A DNA stretch of 64,000 nt from Mesostigma viride. Lineage: Eukaryota; Streptophyta; Mesostigmatophyceae; Mesostigmatales; Mesostigmataceae. Below are positions 1 to 40,959 of the stretch, in pieces; within the stretch, counting starts at the first letter, position 1, and each line of letters opens with the position of its first letter. The DNA lies in contig RPFO01000389.1 in the NCBI GenBank assembly GCA_009746045.1, positions 1,437,982-1,501,981 of the forward strand, read 5' to 3'. The position numbers were made by a program, and so were the translations under genes. Below the pieces are notes generated by a model. That model had not been told where the DNA came from and did not search any database. It saw only the letters and a list, made by a program, of their open reading frames with translations.

Positions 1-162
1 AAGGCGGTTGAGGATCATGCGCATGAACAACTTGAGTGCAGCGCTCTGGATGCAGACTCCTCGGTAGTTGGCGGGGTCGTCAGGGGAACCTTTGTTTTTG
101 TACAGCATAATACGGTAGCTGTGCTGCCACTCAGGAATCGGCGGCGCGTCGGCATCATCCAT
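1..162 (-). pseudogene. LINE (non-LTR retrotransposon) reverse transcriptase fragment
   Basis: Read on the minus strand, these bases give about 54 residues with the N-terminal RT signature of LINEs: a tyrosine-lysine-asparagine-lysine-glycine stretch, then NYRGVCIQSAALKLF and MRMILNRL. That resembles the 'YKKGDP..NYRPIS....K..E..L..RL' block before the catalytic palm. An in-frame TGA lies just upstream of the ATG at 162, and the fragment runs off the left edge, so the catalytic YxDD is not in view. It is a truncated or broken copy. The family assignment rests on this one motif block. Confidence 0.6.
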
Positions 163-173
163 GTAGGCTCACC

Positions 174-592
174 CATGGTTTCTGTAATTGCCCACTTATT
201 GTTTCAATATCAAATGTTGGCGGATTGGTAATAGTGGGAAATAGAATCGGTGTTCTCTGAACGTAGTTTCTTTATAACGGATGAGAATGAACACCGCTAT
301 GTGAGTGGTGCCACGGGACGGTGGGCGTTGGGCTGGACCGGTTCCATTATTTAGAATTAGTGGGCCAGATGTGTATGGCAATTTCTAGTTCGTTAAGTTA
401 AGTAGCAATTAAGTTACTGCTGCTGACGGCTCATGTGGTGAGCCCGGGGTACGCCGCCCCAAAGTGCCATTTGCACGATGTTCTAGGTCTCTTTTTCTTG
501 TCCCTCCCGCCCTCCCTCATGGTTTCTGTATTTGCCCACTTATTGTTTCAATATCAAATGTTGGCGGATTGGTAATAGTGGGAAATAGAATG
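174..592. repeat. 73-bp direct repeats flanking a PAT-like terminal fragment
   Basis: Bases 174-245 and 519-592 are near-identical direct repeats. Just after the first copy, 246-275 matches the start of the A repeat of the PAT-like elements at 17460, 20209 and 25211 (the GTTCTCTGAACGTAGTTTC stretch, with one or two changes). The last bases of each direct repeat (AATAGAAT) match the end of the B repeat. It looks like a decayed terminal fragment of a YR retrotransposon. No coding sequence is seen between the copies. Confidence 0.4.
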
Positions 593-2400
593 TCGCATTT
601 GACCACATATGATAGATTGGCAGTCACATGTTATATGTTACATCAACACACCAGAGTAAAGCCAACAAAGATCTCCTCACCCAATCACATCCTTCTCTGC
701 CTCGATTTTCTGCAATATTGCCATCTTGCGAGAGACCTGCAGGCCCACACACAACAAAACAACATTAAATATGAATGAAACCAATGAACGTTCTTAACCA
801 TGTTTATTTTTTAGAACGCGATAAATTGCGTTGTGAGCTATTTATAGAACTCGTCATAACACCTAGGGAATTTTTTTCTTAGTCATGTGGATACTTTCCT
901 GAAAGCCCATACACCAAAGGGATTTTTGAGCTACTAAGACCTACCAAATGCTCATTAAATAGAGTGATACGCTGGTTTGAATACAGGGGGGTCTGACCAT
1001 GACCGGGATTTGTTGACCCTAGGTCACAAGTCACGTGCTATGGGCAACATATGCAGGCTCTGTGGAACAAAACTCAGGCCCATTGGGCCACTGGAGCTAT
1101 TTTTCATTAGCATCACAAACACCATGCAGTACAACGCAGTGGAAAAAATGAGAGCCCTTCACAACATAACACAACGACATGAGCCCCATAAAAAAGGCCA
1201 TATTGAGCTAGGAGGATCAAAACGTTGAAAATAGGTGTTGTCTAAGTTATACAGCATCAAACATGCATCAAACATCATGACTGGATGACATCATATGACT
1301 GAATCAGGCAGCCATAGCAAAAGCATCATCCACTCTCACAACGTGTTGAGCATGTGCCTCGTGCGAAGGGAGGTGCTGGGTTTTCATTCCATTCCACGTG
1401 CAATACTGAAAGAACGAGGCACGTGTAATGCAAGGCTTGGATAGGTTGAGTGATCCATGAGCTTGCATGCAGGCAAAGATGACGCTAGAATGCATGCCAG
1501 CAAATGGTGGCAAGATGATAACAACACATGATTATACACCATGATTATGGGCACCTAGCTGATCTTATTGCACAATCAACGCAGTATATACCATCAATAC
1601 CCCATGCTCACGATACATGCACGGCTTGAAGACGTATACAGCACCTAAATACTCCACAACTGCACTCTGCAATGGCTGACATGCACGCAACGTCGAGTAG
1701 GATGGCGGTCTTAGAGAGGCTGGGCAGAGGTCGGTAAAAATAAGTGGAAAACTGGCAGAAACTAGGTAGAAACACGACATAACCACGCCTGCAAGCACTA
1801 TTGAGCCGGTGGCAGAGGCCATTTCCAGGAAAATACAGCATACCGTAGCATGAGCCACGGTCACGCCTTATTGCAGGCACCATCATGCTCGGAGCTACCC
1901 AATAAAAGTCTGCACAAATCTCGGTTTAGCCGAGAGTCCGTGCGTTCGGAATGAAAAAAATGTGTTACGAAGTCGATACATCATGGAAATACCAAGCATG
2001 GTGCCGCAGCAAAACCGAGTCTTGCCGTAATAATATGTATGCCGGTTTCCAGGGTTTCCGCATGAAAGTTGGGGAAGAAACTGGAAAAATCTACGTTTCC
2101 TTTGCCCCAGTACCTCAACAAACTCGTAGAAACGTACTTTTCAACCTATAAACTCATCATCATGGTCGTGCCACCCAACAGCCACTGAAATTCGCGCGAA
2201 AACTGGCGAGATCTACCTGCTGCCATCGCCGTCGTCTTCACCTTCGTCCCGCGAAAATGCCTGATTTCAGTGGTACATATTTGTTTGCAGCTGTCACCCC
2301 AAAAATCCAAAAAATACCAGGATTTTTTCTTGAGTTCTATGGGATGTCAGGAGTCCGTCCATGGAGTTTCAGACCGAAAATCTCGTATCTACTGTGTCTG
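593..2400. other. No supported gene
   Basis: Only short ORFs without recognisable domains occur here. The minus-strand frame at 1304-1513 has a protein-like composition, but I found no splice sites or homology to support it. Confidence 0.5.
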
Positions 2401-2414
2401 CCACGTGTCAGAAT

Positions 2415-2464
2415 ACAACGCGATACATCGCGTTCTAACCCTACAACGCGATGTATCGCGTTGT
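2415..2464. repeat. Paired near-palindromes (ACAACGCGAT..ATCGCGTTGT)
   Basis: Two 21-22 bp blocks, 2415-2435 and 2443-2464, are each almost self-complementary and also almost reverse complements of each other. Each could form a hairpin, and the pair could form a larger one. They lie between short non-coding stretches. A terminator, a transposon end or a protein-binding site are all possible and cannot be told apart. Confidence 0.5.
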
Positions 2465-3935
2465 AAAAAAACACGGGTTCAGGGGAGGGTCCTATGGATT
2501 CAGCACTAAAGTGACATCATGGAATAACATGGCATGCTGACATCGTGCAGCCTTGACTCTTGGTGGAGGTCATAGTAACAACAAAAGAAAAATTTTCAGC
2601 CATTCAGCACGTATATACAAAGGCGTATATCGACCGTTATGACCGTATATACGCCCATAACCCCTATTTATAGCGTATTTTCCACAGAACAAGGGGGGTA
2701 CTGTTTGAGAGGGTCCTACCCAATTTATGATTCTATGGTCCATGCCCATTGTTTCTAGCCAATCGGGGTAGAAAAATAATGTCAAACCTGAAAGATATAA
2801 TTTTGGGGCTCAAATACGCTCTCTTTTTGTTAGAAAAAAAAAAACTAAAACCCATCAGATGGCATCAAATAACCCAATATCAATTACTATACGGACCAAA
2901 GCATACACCCTCGAGGTTTTTTACCATTCTGAGCACAAATGAGGGAGGAGAAGCATTTGGCACAAGGCCACCTGACCGTGCCAAACATGGCTGGACAGTC
3001 CAAACTTCACACCATCATTAGTGCCTGAACCCCCTAGACATGTAAAATATGGCCAAATGACTTGAAACAAAATACCTACTATGCCAAGGCACAATTGCCA
3101 CCAAATCATGCTGCATTCTAACCACAAATGAGTATGGAGTAGCCTTTGCCGGCAGGGCACCTGGCCATGCCAGACATGGCCTGGATAGCACTCAGCTCAG
3201 TGGCCAACAGCCATTGACACCAACTCACTTTAGATCTCACCAGATTATGTGAACTCAGAACTTACACAGTTCAATGCACGTTGGCACCAACCTGAACTGC
3301 ACTCTGATCAACTGCCAGCAGCCCACCTGGCAGGGCCGTGGACCACTCAATCATCATCACTGCTGCCGTCTTCTCCCTCACATGCAGGGCAAAAGTAGTC
3401 ATCCTCAGGCATGTGGGTGAGGGGGGTGCCAACTCCCCACGCACTTCAAGTGCACACCCCACGAGCACTCATCGCCGTCACACACCACAATTGGGTTGGC
3501 TACCCCTGCAAGTGTGTGTACAGCAGCAAGGCTGATAGGTTTACATGCAGATCCCACTTAGCATGAACCAAGTCGAGGGTGTGAGCATCATGCCAAAACC
3601 ATGGATGTCACTGCAAGAACACCCTAGACAGCTCTATCCGCAATGCCCGGCCGTCGGGGAGAACGCACGGTCCATAGACAAAACATCCTTATCATCCATT
3701 CTGCTTGCCAGGGCTTCTTACCATAGTTACCTTGCCTTGGTAGCATATTGTCTCATCCATATCCTTGGGCCCTCCCACACTGCAGTGGGAGATGCTTTCA
3801 TAGAACAATGCCCCTACCTAATTGCTGTGCCACCCATGCAGTATGTTCCTTAGAAACAACACTGCAACCTTCCTTTGAGGCAAGAGCCTTTGCTTATCAA
3901 GTAACGTGCGTGTTTGCAACTTGCCCGTTGAAACT
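2465..3935. other. No supported gene
   Basis: AT-leaning sequence with short ORFs only. I see no domain, clear splice pattern or repeat. Confidence 0.45.
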
Positions 3936-3939
3936 CTAC

Positions 3940-4372
3940 GGCGAAGCCAATTTTCGGAAGAACCTCACCCTTATGCTTGCAAATTAGGGACAAATTCGGT
4001 GGATTGACGGATTTTATCCCCTATTCCTATGTCTTTTCTCACGTGTAAGGCCTTATGAGCTTCGCCAATTCTGGCGAACCTAACGGTTCTTCCGGAAATT
4101 GGCTCCGCCTGATTATTGTGTCATTTTTGTGCATGTGCTCTTAACTTTTTAATTTAATTTTCACTCTTCGACAAGTCTGAAAGTCATTTTCAGTGAGCAC
4201 CCTCATGCTTGCACGCTTATGCTTGCACCCTTATGCTTGCAAATTAGGGACAAATTCGGTGGATTGACGGATTTTATCCCCTATTCCTATGTCTTTTCTC
4301 ACGTGTACGGCCTTATAAGCTTCGCCAATTCTGGCGAACCTAACGGTTCTTCCGAAAATTGGCTCCGCCTGA
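3940..4372. mobile_element. MITE-like inverted-repeat element with a partial tandem duplication
   Basis: A left arm at about 3941-3964 (GCCAATTTTCGGAAGAACC) is the reverse complement of right arms at about 4084-4108 and 4346-4370 (GGTTCTTCCGGAAATTGGC). About 150 bp before the first right arm (3967-4113) is repeated almost exactly at 4220-4372, including a CTTATGCTTGCA run. The simplest reading is a ~170-bp TIR element followed by a second copy lacking its left arm. No ORF. Confidence 0.5.
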
Positions 4373-5525
4373 TAAACAGCCTCTAGCTCGTCAGCCTTTC
4401 AGAACTGAGTAAAGCCGCTGTAAGAAAGGCTGCGTCATTTCTCACACAAGACTGGGTACTCTTAAGTGAAGATGCCTCAAAGAAACCATTTCATACGTCT
4501 CATAACTTAACAAACTGTCATGGCTCGCGTCTTGACACGTCTTAGCCACGCAATGCAGACGCATTCATTCAAACCTTACTAGGAATCTGGCGATGCAGCA
4601 GCAAGCAATAGCAAACAATCTGGCAGCAACTGGCCCGAACGAAGGCAAAAGGGGGGTTAATAACCTTGAAACTATGAAAAGACGACGTCAAGGACAGGAT
4701 CTTACCATAACAGCAGCGTCGTTCGCCCATGTGCACAAAAAAGCACCCATTTATATGCAACAGTCCGACGCGCATCCCGCGAGCCTAAACACAGTATCGT
4801 CGTTGATGGCAAAAATCTTGATGATAACCCACCACTTCTTCCAAGTTTAATAAGTCCCAACATAAACGCTTCATAAACGCTGACTATACCCTACAAAACT
4901 TGACCATCGCTGCCGCGAGCATGCACTCTATCCTATACCTCGCGACAAAAATTTCGGAGTAGACACCCACGACGATGGTCATAAATAAATTCATCGATGC
5001 TGCGAACCGTATACATTCCGCAATGAACGCCATCGCCATGGCCAGTTCCGCTAGGGGTGCGCGCACCGTGCTTGAACCATGTACCACTTCTTCACGGACA
5101 GGTACCGCGAATTTTTTCGGCGCCAAAATATTTGCGCCGGGACCGTCCCCTTAATTGCAGACACTGCCGCAATGTCAACAACGGTGACACAAATGCTTGT
5201 TTTATTCTTGTCTTTTTGGGGAAAAAATGGATGCAGCCAGAGAGCCCGGACATTTAGGGACCAATGACAGCAAGCTCAGGCTGCATGCATCACCGTGACA
5301 TGAATGGCAAGCTCTAATCTTGCAGCCCAATTCCTTAAAAGAGTTTAACATTCCGTTGGGGGGGGGGGGGGAGAGAAAGGGGGCAAAATAGTTCACCTGA
5401 TCAGATAAAAGTTGCAAGCATACAGGACATGATGTACAGGACATGAAGTAATAGTAGCACGATCATTTACTCCGAAGGCTACGTGGGCAACGAAAAACTT
5501 GTTGTCAATGGCCGGACAGCTTTAA
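4373..5525. other. No supported gene; contains a 14-G homopolymer
   Basis: Short ORFs in all frames, none with a recognisable domain. A G tract lies at 5358-5371. Since this is 3' of the last visible exon of the minus-strand BRF1-like gene, missing terminal exons or its 3' UTR could lie here, but I could not pin one down. Confidence 0.4.
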
Positions 5526-7209
5526 CCCCTAAATGGTCTGGCTGCCGATTTTCCGCCAAAAACTGACTTACAGCCGATGCATCGGCCCTATCTCGGGCGA
5601 CCAAATGTGGCAAAAACTATTGAGAATTAGGAAAAGTTTAGCTAAAAAGATCGAGTTTATAATTTTCCTCACAGCATGATACTAGGGTTTGCGTACTTCT
5701 GACCAAGTTATAGAGGTGTTCTGGCCGGTCAAAGTACAAGGAGTCAGGGTACTTGTTCACGTACAACGTGCATTCCGAAATACGATGACCTGGCCATGGC
5801 GGCTTGCGCCCACGCTTTGCCGTTTGCGATCGAATGTTCTGGCCAAACTTTGGAAATAGGTATTATACGTCCTAAAGATCATACAGCCCAATTGAGGTTC
5901 GCGGGAATGCCATTTGTTAGGTGTCGGCAGCGTTCTTGCTGGAAAAAACTGCGATCAGGCCGGACGATAGAAACGTTGACAGCAATACCTTCCCGGCGTA
6001 CTTCAAGGGCTATATCGGTTTATTCGTACTTTTTATGATACATCGTAGTCGTACACGTGCAAGGGTGGCCAGAAATCGCCGAATCTAGAGACCATGCTGC
6101 ACAACTTTGGTGTGCCGCAATGCCCCTGATTTTGCGGCCACCGCCTGGGCCAAGGTAATGCCAGCCATGCCAGATAAAGCTGAGGCGTCGTTTTCTTGTC
6201 GATGTATGACGTTTATGTATACGTTCTAGCTTGTGTAGCACATTCTTTTTGCATTATTTATGCTCTTTCTTGACCATGGCCTGGCCCCTTCCTAAAACAC
6301 CATTCTTAGATGTTTCCCTCAGTCAGTTGACCTGCCATAGTGTGATGGTGCCAAGTCTTAGAGGCTGTATGGGTTTGAATACCTCCATATACGTTAGTTA
6401 TACATTTCCCACACACATATTGCATGAGTGTGAGGCAGTTGGCTGGTCTCTGTGGCATCATCAAGCATGTAACTGGTGAGTAAAAGCTTCCCATTGTCAG
6501 CATGTGCCACCAGGTGTGCTGGCCATCACCTGGCAAGCTGTAGCAGCTTAGGCCTAGTTTGTCCTTGCTAGGGCAACCTGAAATAGGCTTAACATCACTA
6601 GCTTGTTGGTGGTTGCCTCCTAGAATGCATGCCTTGCGTAGGGTATCCGTACCGCGATACCTACGTGCATGGACAAGGTGGCACCTGCACATAGGTGCCA
6701 TGTGAGGTTAGTGTGATGATGCAGTTATGTTTCCCCATCATCGTGGAAGGGAAATGTATTGAATGGCATGGTTGGTGGCCATATTAGTAGGTAGTATGCT
6801 CACCCCTACCCCCTTGGTTGCTTTTTACCAACGGTACCCCTGTAGGCTGCACTGGGAGTAACTGCTGGTATGCCCAACCAAATGATGACCCCAATGGCTC
6901 AAACTGTTCAGCAACTAATTGTTTATCATCCCTGAAGCGGTAGGTGCCTAGGTCTTATTACATAATTCAAAATGCACAATCTGCCAAGAATGAAAACGCG
7001 CGTCTTGACCCCCCTGACTTTGACGGTAGTTTTCTATGGTCTACCCTGCAGATATGTGGGCTTGAGATAGCTCACCCCGAAGGGCAAGTCATGGACATGC
7101 TTGACCCCCAAGAACAGCCCTTGGATGTTGGTAGGTTGGTTGTGGGGTGGTTTACAATATAGTGATATTAACAGCCGATGCATCGGCAGTATTTCTGCCT
7201 ATTTAGGGG
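5526..7209 (+). mobile_element. TIR DNA transposon, non-autonomous, copy 1 (~1.68 kb)
   Basis: Both ends carry CCCCTAAAT as inverted repeats, and a subterminal ACAGCCGATGCATCGGC block lies inside each end. The flanks are TTAA (5522-5525) and TTGA (7210-7213), which suggests a 4-bp target duplication with one change. The sequence is homologous in inverted orientation to 48435-50135. A short ORF near 5796-6038 is partly shared with the other copy, but no transposase motif is visible. The superfamily is uncertain. Confidence 0.7.
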
Positions 7210-7213
7210 TTGA

Positions 7214-7750
7214 GTGCTACCCAACAACAAAGCAAAACTCTAGGGCAGACATACTGCGATTTCAGTAGTGACACTCTATAAGAGAAAAAAGCTTCATCCC
7301 TATCCATTCCTACCATGTCCAGAAATGCCTTATTCTAGTTGTCCGTTGAACAATTTTGAAAGAAGAACACGATATCGGAGAAGATATTCTCCCCCACTCC
7401 GATCCCCCGGATCTCCCCCCCCCCCTCCCCCTCCATTTTCCTCCATCATATCCTCACTGCCTCTTCACCCCCGTTATAACATCACCCTTTAGGCACAGTC
7501 TGTGAGGAAAGTGGTAAGGAACATACCTACCGCAAGAACTGGGCACTCACCACGCAACAATCCCCATGATGCCTCAGAAAAAGCACAAATGCTACGGAAG
7601 GCGAGCGCGCAAATAACAAAGATAACAATGTCCATGGTGGTGGGTTGCTAACAGGATAGGCAGCCAGGCATGCAGCAGGAATGCTTATGGCACCACTCAC
7701 TGGGTGGCAAGGTCTGGGTATAGAACAGCCACACCCACGACTGCTCGTAC
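7214..7750. other. 3' side of the BRF1-like gene, no clear exon
   Basis: On the minus strand this follows the donor at 7750-7749 and should be intron or terminal exon. A C-rich/AG-rich patch lies at 7390-7440. I could not find the expected remainder of the Brf1 homology block (a lysine/tryptophan/asparagine-rich helix). The frame stays open to a TGA at 7697-7699, so readthrough of the donor to that stop is an alternative gene end. Confidence 0.35.
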
Positions 7751-37372
<29,622 letters not shown>

Positions 37373-37576
37373 TCGTGCTCACAAATCAGTTCATCAAACA
37401 AACATCCCAATCAAAAGAAGAAAAAGTGAGCGGATACTAGCGTCCGCCCTTGGCAATTCATGCCATGTCATTTGTAAAACCTTCGTAAACACGCCAATAA
37501 TGTCCAACAGCAGATGGCATCTAGGAATATGGTAGGGATTTAGGCACAACTAATGCGCGTGGACCTTTCTGGAAGT

Positions 37577-37983
37577 GGCTGTTTGCGACAAGCCCGGAGC
37601 GAGTGTGCAGGGGGGGGCGGGGTCAGACCCCCCCCGCCCCCCCACCCCTGGTCAGGGGGGGGGGGGTTGAGGGTCCTAACCCCCCCACCCCCTGGTGGTG
37701 GTAGAGGGGGTAGGGCGGGTCGAGACACCCCCCCCCCCGGACCCCCTTCTGCAGGCATTACCAAGGGAAATAGCGGGTGGGGTGGGGTGGGGGTGGGGGG
37801 TTGAGGGTCCGAACCCCCCCACCCCCTACCTAGAGGGGGTGGGTTGAGACCCCGCCCCCCCCTCCCCCCCCCTCGAGGGGGCCGGGGGGGGCGGGGTCAG
37901 ACTCCCCCCACCCCCCCACCCTCATTGGTCAGGGGGGGGGGGGCGGGTAGTGCACACTCGCTGCGGGCTTGTCGCAAACAGCC
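37577..37983. mobile_element. 407-bp MITE with 33-bp TIRs upstream of the BRF1-like gene
   Basis: The arms at 37577-37609 and 37951-37983 are inverted repeats with one mismatch (ends GGCTGTTTGCGACAAGCC). AAGT flanks both sides (37573-37576, 37984-37987) as a 4-bp target duplication. The interior is almost only G and C runs with several smaller inverted blocks. No coding capacity. It sits about 205 bp from the start codon at 37372, so it may overlap the promoter. Confidence 0.85.
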
Positions 37984-37987
37984 AAGT

Positions 37988-38617
37988 AAGAGACTAGGTA
38001 GACTTTCAGAAAAGATCGATGAGGCCACAGTAATAATTGCACACTTTTTTTTTTTTAGACTATATCTTGGCCAATTACTGCAGAGCTCGGATTACTGGGA
38101 GGGTATTTTTTCTATTAAATATCTTCACAAAGATTAAGAATTTCATTTTTATAAAAATTTAAATCTAATTTAAAAGTTTCAATTTGATTTTGAATTCATT
38201 TAGAATTACAAATTTTACAAACTGGATTTAATACTTCACAAGAATCCAACATTATTTCACAATTATTACAATAATCTCTTGTTACTTCATTTTACAAAAA
38301 CTACAATTACCTTTTACAAATCTCTCAGCAACTCACAGTGACTCAGTGAGCGTTTGGGGGAACTGGTTCAAGTGGCCCGCAGGCGACCTCGGGTTGGGGC
38401 ATATCATAAATCAGAAAATCAGAATAGTACTGTTGCGTGCCCGACCCTTGGAACGGGCGCAACAATGGAATATATTATATATTTTGGCTTGTTGTCATAG
38501 TCGGTAGGACTTTGGGACTCATTTCGTTTTGAGGATTGTCCGTTGGTCAGGACTTTTGTATGGAACTATGATAGTTTGTGTGATTCGGACCAGTTATTTT
38601 GGGCCGAGGTTGATGTA
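37988..38617. other. AT-rich intergenic sequence
   Basis: Bases 38100-38330 are strongly A/T-rich with many AATTT/AAATT motifs. No gene seen. Confidence 0.5.
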
Positions 38618-39663
38618 CAGTCATTCCCGCGTTAAGTTGCGTTTCTTAAGGTTGCGTTCCCGCGTTAAGTTGCAGCGCCGAAGTTCGGGAGGCGACCGCA
38701 ACTTAAGCATGGAGGCCATCGCAACTTAACGCGGTAATGACTCAATTTGTAGGTGTCAGGCCATTTTTGGCCGCGCAAGAGGCCATTTTTTGCCAAGTCC
38801 GGACCCGCTACGTGATTTTAGCCGGCAAAATACGCAAGCCCCACTCTCGCGCAAATTTCCCCGCCTGCTGGCTTAGGTGAAAAGCGTGAATGCAACGTTA
38901 CAACTTCAGTTTTGCAGCCTGCGGGCTGCGGTACATAAGAATCCACGACCATGCAGGGTCTGTAATTGAGACATCTTGATGGAAATTACCACCATCATGC
39001 TGAATGCACCACAGAAGGGCAAAGACAAGATTGCGTTATTATTGTTTACATGCACGCCTTTGACAGTAAATGAAGCTTCCCTCGCGACTCAGGTTCCCAT
39101 GTTTTGTCACATTCAAACGTGAAGCCGGCTTGCAATTAAGTAACCCGCCAAAAAGAGAGCCGAAGACAGAGGGTTAAAACACACATTTGTGGTATAAAAC
39201 GCAGGCAATGCGTGGCTGCCCACGGCGTGTTTTGCAGCCCGCCAGTGTAAGTAAGTAAGTAAGTACTTGCGTGTCATGCGCAAAGGCATGCCACGGCGGA
39301 GTACTACTGATGCTAATCTCATTAGAAAAATAATTGCACAAAAGTTTAAACAAATATCGTCTGCATCATCCCCCAACCGTTAGCACTAGATGGGGGTCAT
39401 CCGAGCTGTCCTCTACTGTAATGGCATACGACTACCGTAATGGCCGCCTTTGTCCAAAATATCTGGCCTGGAAAATGGACTTCGGCCGGCTTTGACGCTG
39501 CAGCTGGATCGGGCTTGACGAGAGCTGTCGAATGCCGTATAGATGTCTGTCAGAGGAGGAGGTGGTGGGCTGCTAGCCTAATTCTACCGTTAAGTTGCGT
39601 TCCCGCGTTAAGTTGCGGCGCCAAGTTTTAGGGGGCGATCGCAACTTAAAGCGGGAATGACTG
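38618..39663. mobile_element. mariner-like TIR sequences (one ~1.05-kb element or two MITEs)
   Basis: The left end CAGTCATTCCCGCGTTAAG (38618) and the right end at 39663 are inverted copies, with TA on both outer sides, as for Tc1/mariner or pogo. However, 38618-38740 alone also reads as a complete hairpin MITE, and 39588-39663 as a second, 5'-shortened one. Both readings fit. No transposase ORF is seen. Confidence 0.6.
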
Positions 39664-39665
39664 TA

Positions 39666-40061
39666 TGCGATCTTCTAGGGGCCGGTGCAGTCGCGCCGCG
39701 CTGCGTACTTTATAGCTGGTTGAGATATTGTACTCGTGCGTGGATTCTGTAGCCTGGCGAGGGTCGATGTCGACCCGAGGATCTTGTGTGGACTGCATGT
39801 TTCGGAGTTCTCTGGAAGGTCGGCGCCATGTCGGCGCCTCTTGCCAGCTTAATGGCAGACCTAGGTGAAATTGGTCCGAGGACGAGAGTCTCGTCCTCTT
39901 GGTTCGATGAATGTAAAGTGCGATGAAGCCTACACATTGAACCTGGGGCACTTATCCATTTGTAATTGGTCTTGCTAGCCATTATAAGTGTGTATTAAAT
40001 AGCTTGGCATCAAGCCGCGGTGCCAGATATCTCACGACCCCAGTCGTGAAGCGCAATCTGC
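39666..40061. other. No supported gene
   Basis: Contains a 39700-39960 stretch with partial similarity in wording to the LTR family at 51740/54234/61980 (for example GTCGCGCCGCGCTGCGTACTTTA in part, and CGAGGGTCGATGTC). It is probably a decayed LTR fragment in the same orientation as the copy at 54234. Confidence 0.4.
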
Positions 40062-40727
40062 ATTAATTAATTAATTAAAATCATTAGCTCCGTGGGGAGC
40101 ATATGTAACACATAGCCCTGAGAAAGGGGCATCTATGGGTTTGTAATACAATCATGGCGACAACCTGCAGGTGTAGGATGTACAACTATCACCTGCTCTG
40201 GGTGCACTAGGTGCACCTGCACCTCCATGGTGGTTCATGCCTCCTAAACAAGCACAGGCACCCAGGGGGGGCTTGAGGAGAGGGCCTAGAAGGCCTGCAT
40301 GACATATGGGGTGGAAGGTATGTGGCTAGGCTATAGCTGGGGTACACATGGCCTCTCAGCAGAGAGTAACTCCCTGCATGGGCAAAGCATGACTCGAAAT
40401 TGCTACGGCTATTGCAAGGGCGGGTGTGGGCCCGTCACGTAGGCATACATGGCCACGTCACTAAGCTTTCTAGGCTACACTATCTGCATTAGGCCACCTT
40501 GATTCTTCCTATTACCGGCACAGTTGATCCTTCGTGACGTAGCTCAGGCTAGGTGTCTGGGCTGGCACGTTACAAGTACGTACCCTAAGGTCCGGGTAGA
40601 GCACGTGTTGTTTACATTCCCACCCTTGCAGAAAGTAGCTTAGAATGTATTATAGGCTCATATGCCCCCTCTCTGGGCTATGTGCTACATATACTCCCAA
40701 CGGAATTCTGTTCCTAATTAATTAATT
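40062..40727. mobile_element. Inverted-repeat element with ~70-bp imperfect TIRs
   Basis: 40062-40135 and about 40655-40727 are inverted, imperfect copies (ATTAATTAATTA at the ends, GGGGCAT and ATGTGCTACATAT inside). A single related arm lies at 32865-32930. No coding region inside. Confidence 0.5.
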
Positions 40728-40857
40728 CACTTCCATCATCATTCCGTCATCATTCCGTCATCGCGGCTCACAGAAGGGCACCAGCCTTATGCTGGCATCT
40801 GCCACCCCTATAGTGACCCTATAGTGACCGCGGCCTAGGGTGGGGTATCACCCTATA

Positions 40858-40904
40858 CCCTAAACCCTAAACCCTAAACCCTAAACCCTAAACCCTAAAC
40901 CCTA
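40858..40904 (+). repeat. Interstitial telomere repeat (CCCTAAA)n
   Basis: Nearly seven copies of the Arabidopsis-type telomere unit in the C-rich orientation, embedded in satellite-like sequence rather than at the end of the window. Confidence 0.95.
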
Positions 40905-40959
40905 ACACCGTCTCCAGACACCCACGGCATCCCCCCCCTGGCTATCACCCTCCCACTGT

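Noticed and set aside
37540-37804. Pro/Gly-rich ORFs on both strands
   Set aside because: They lie in the G/C-run interior of the 407-bp MITE.
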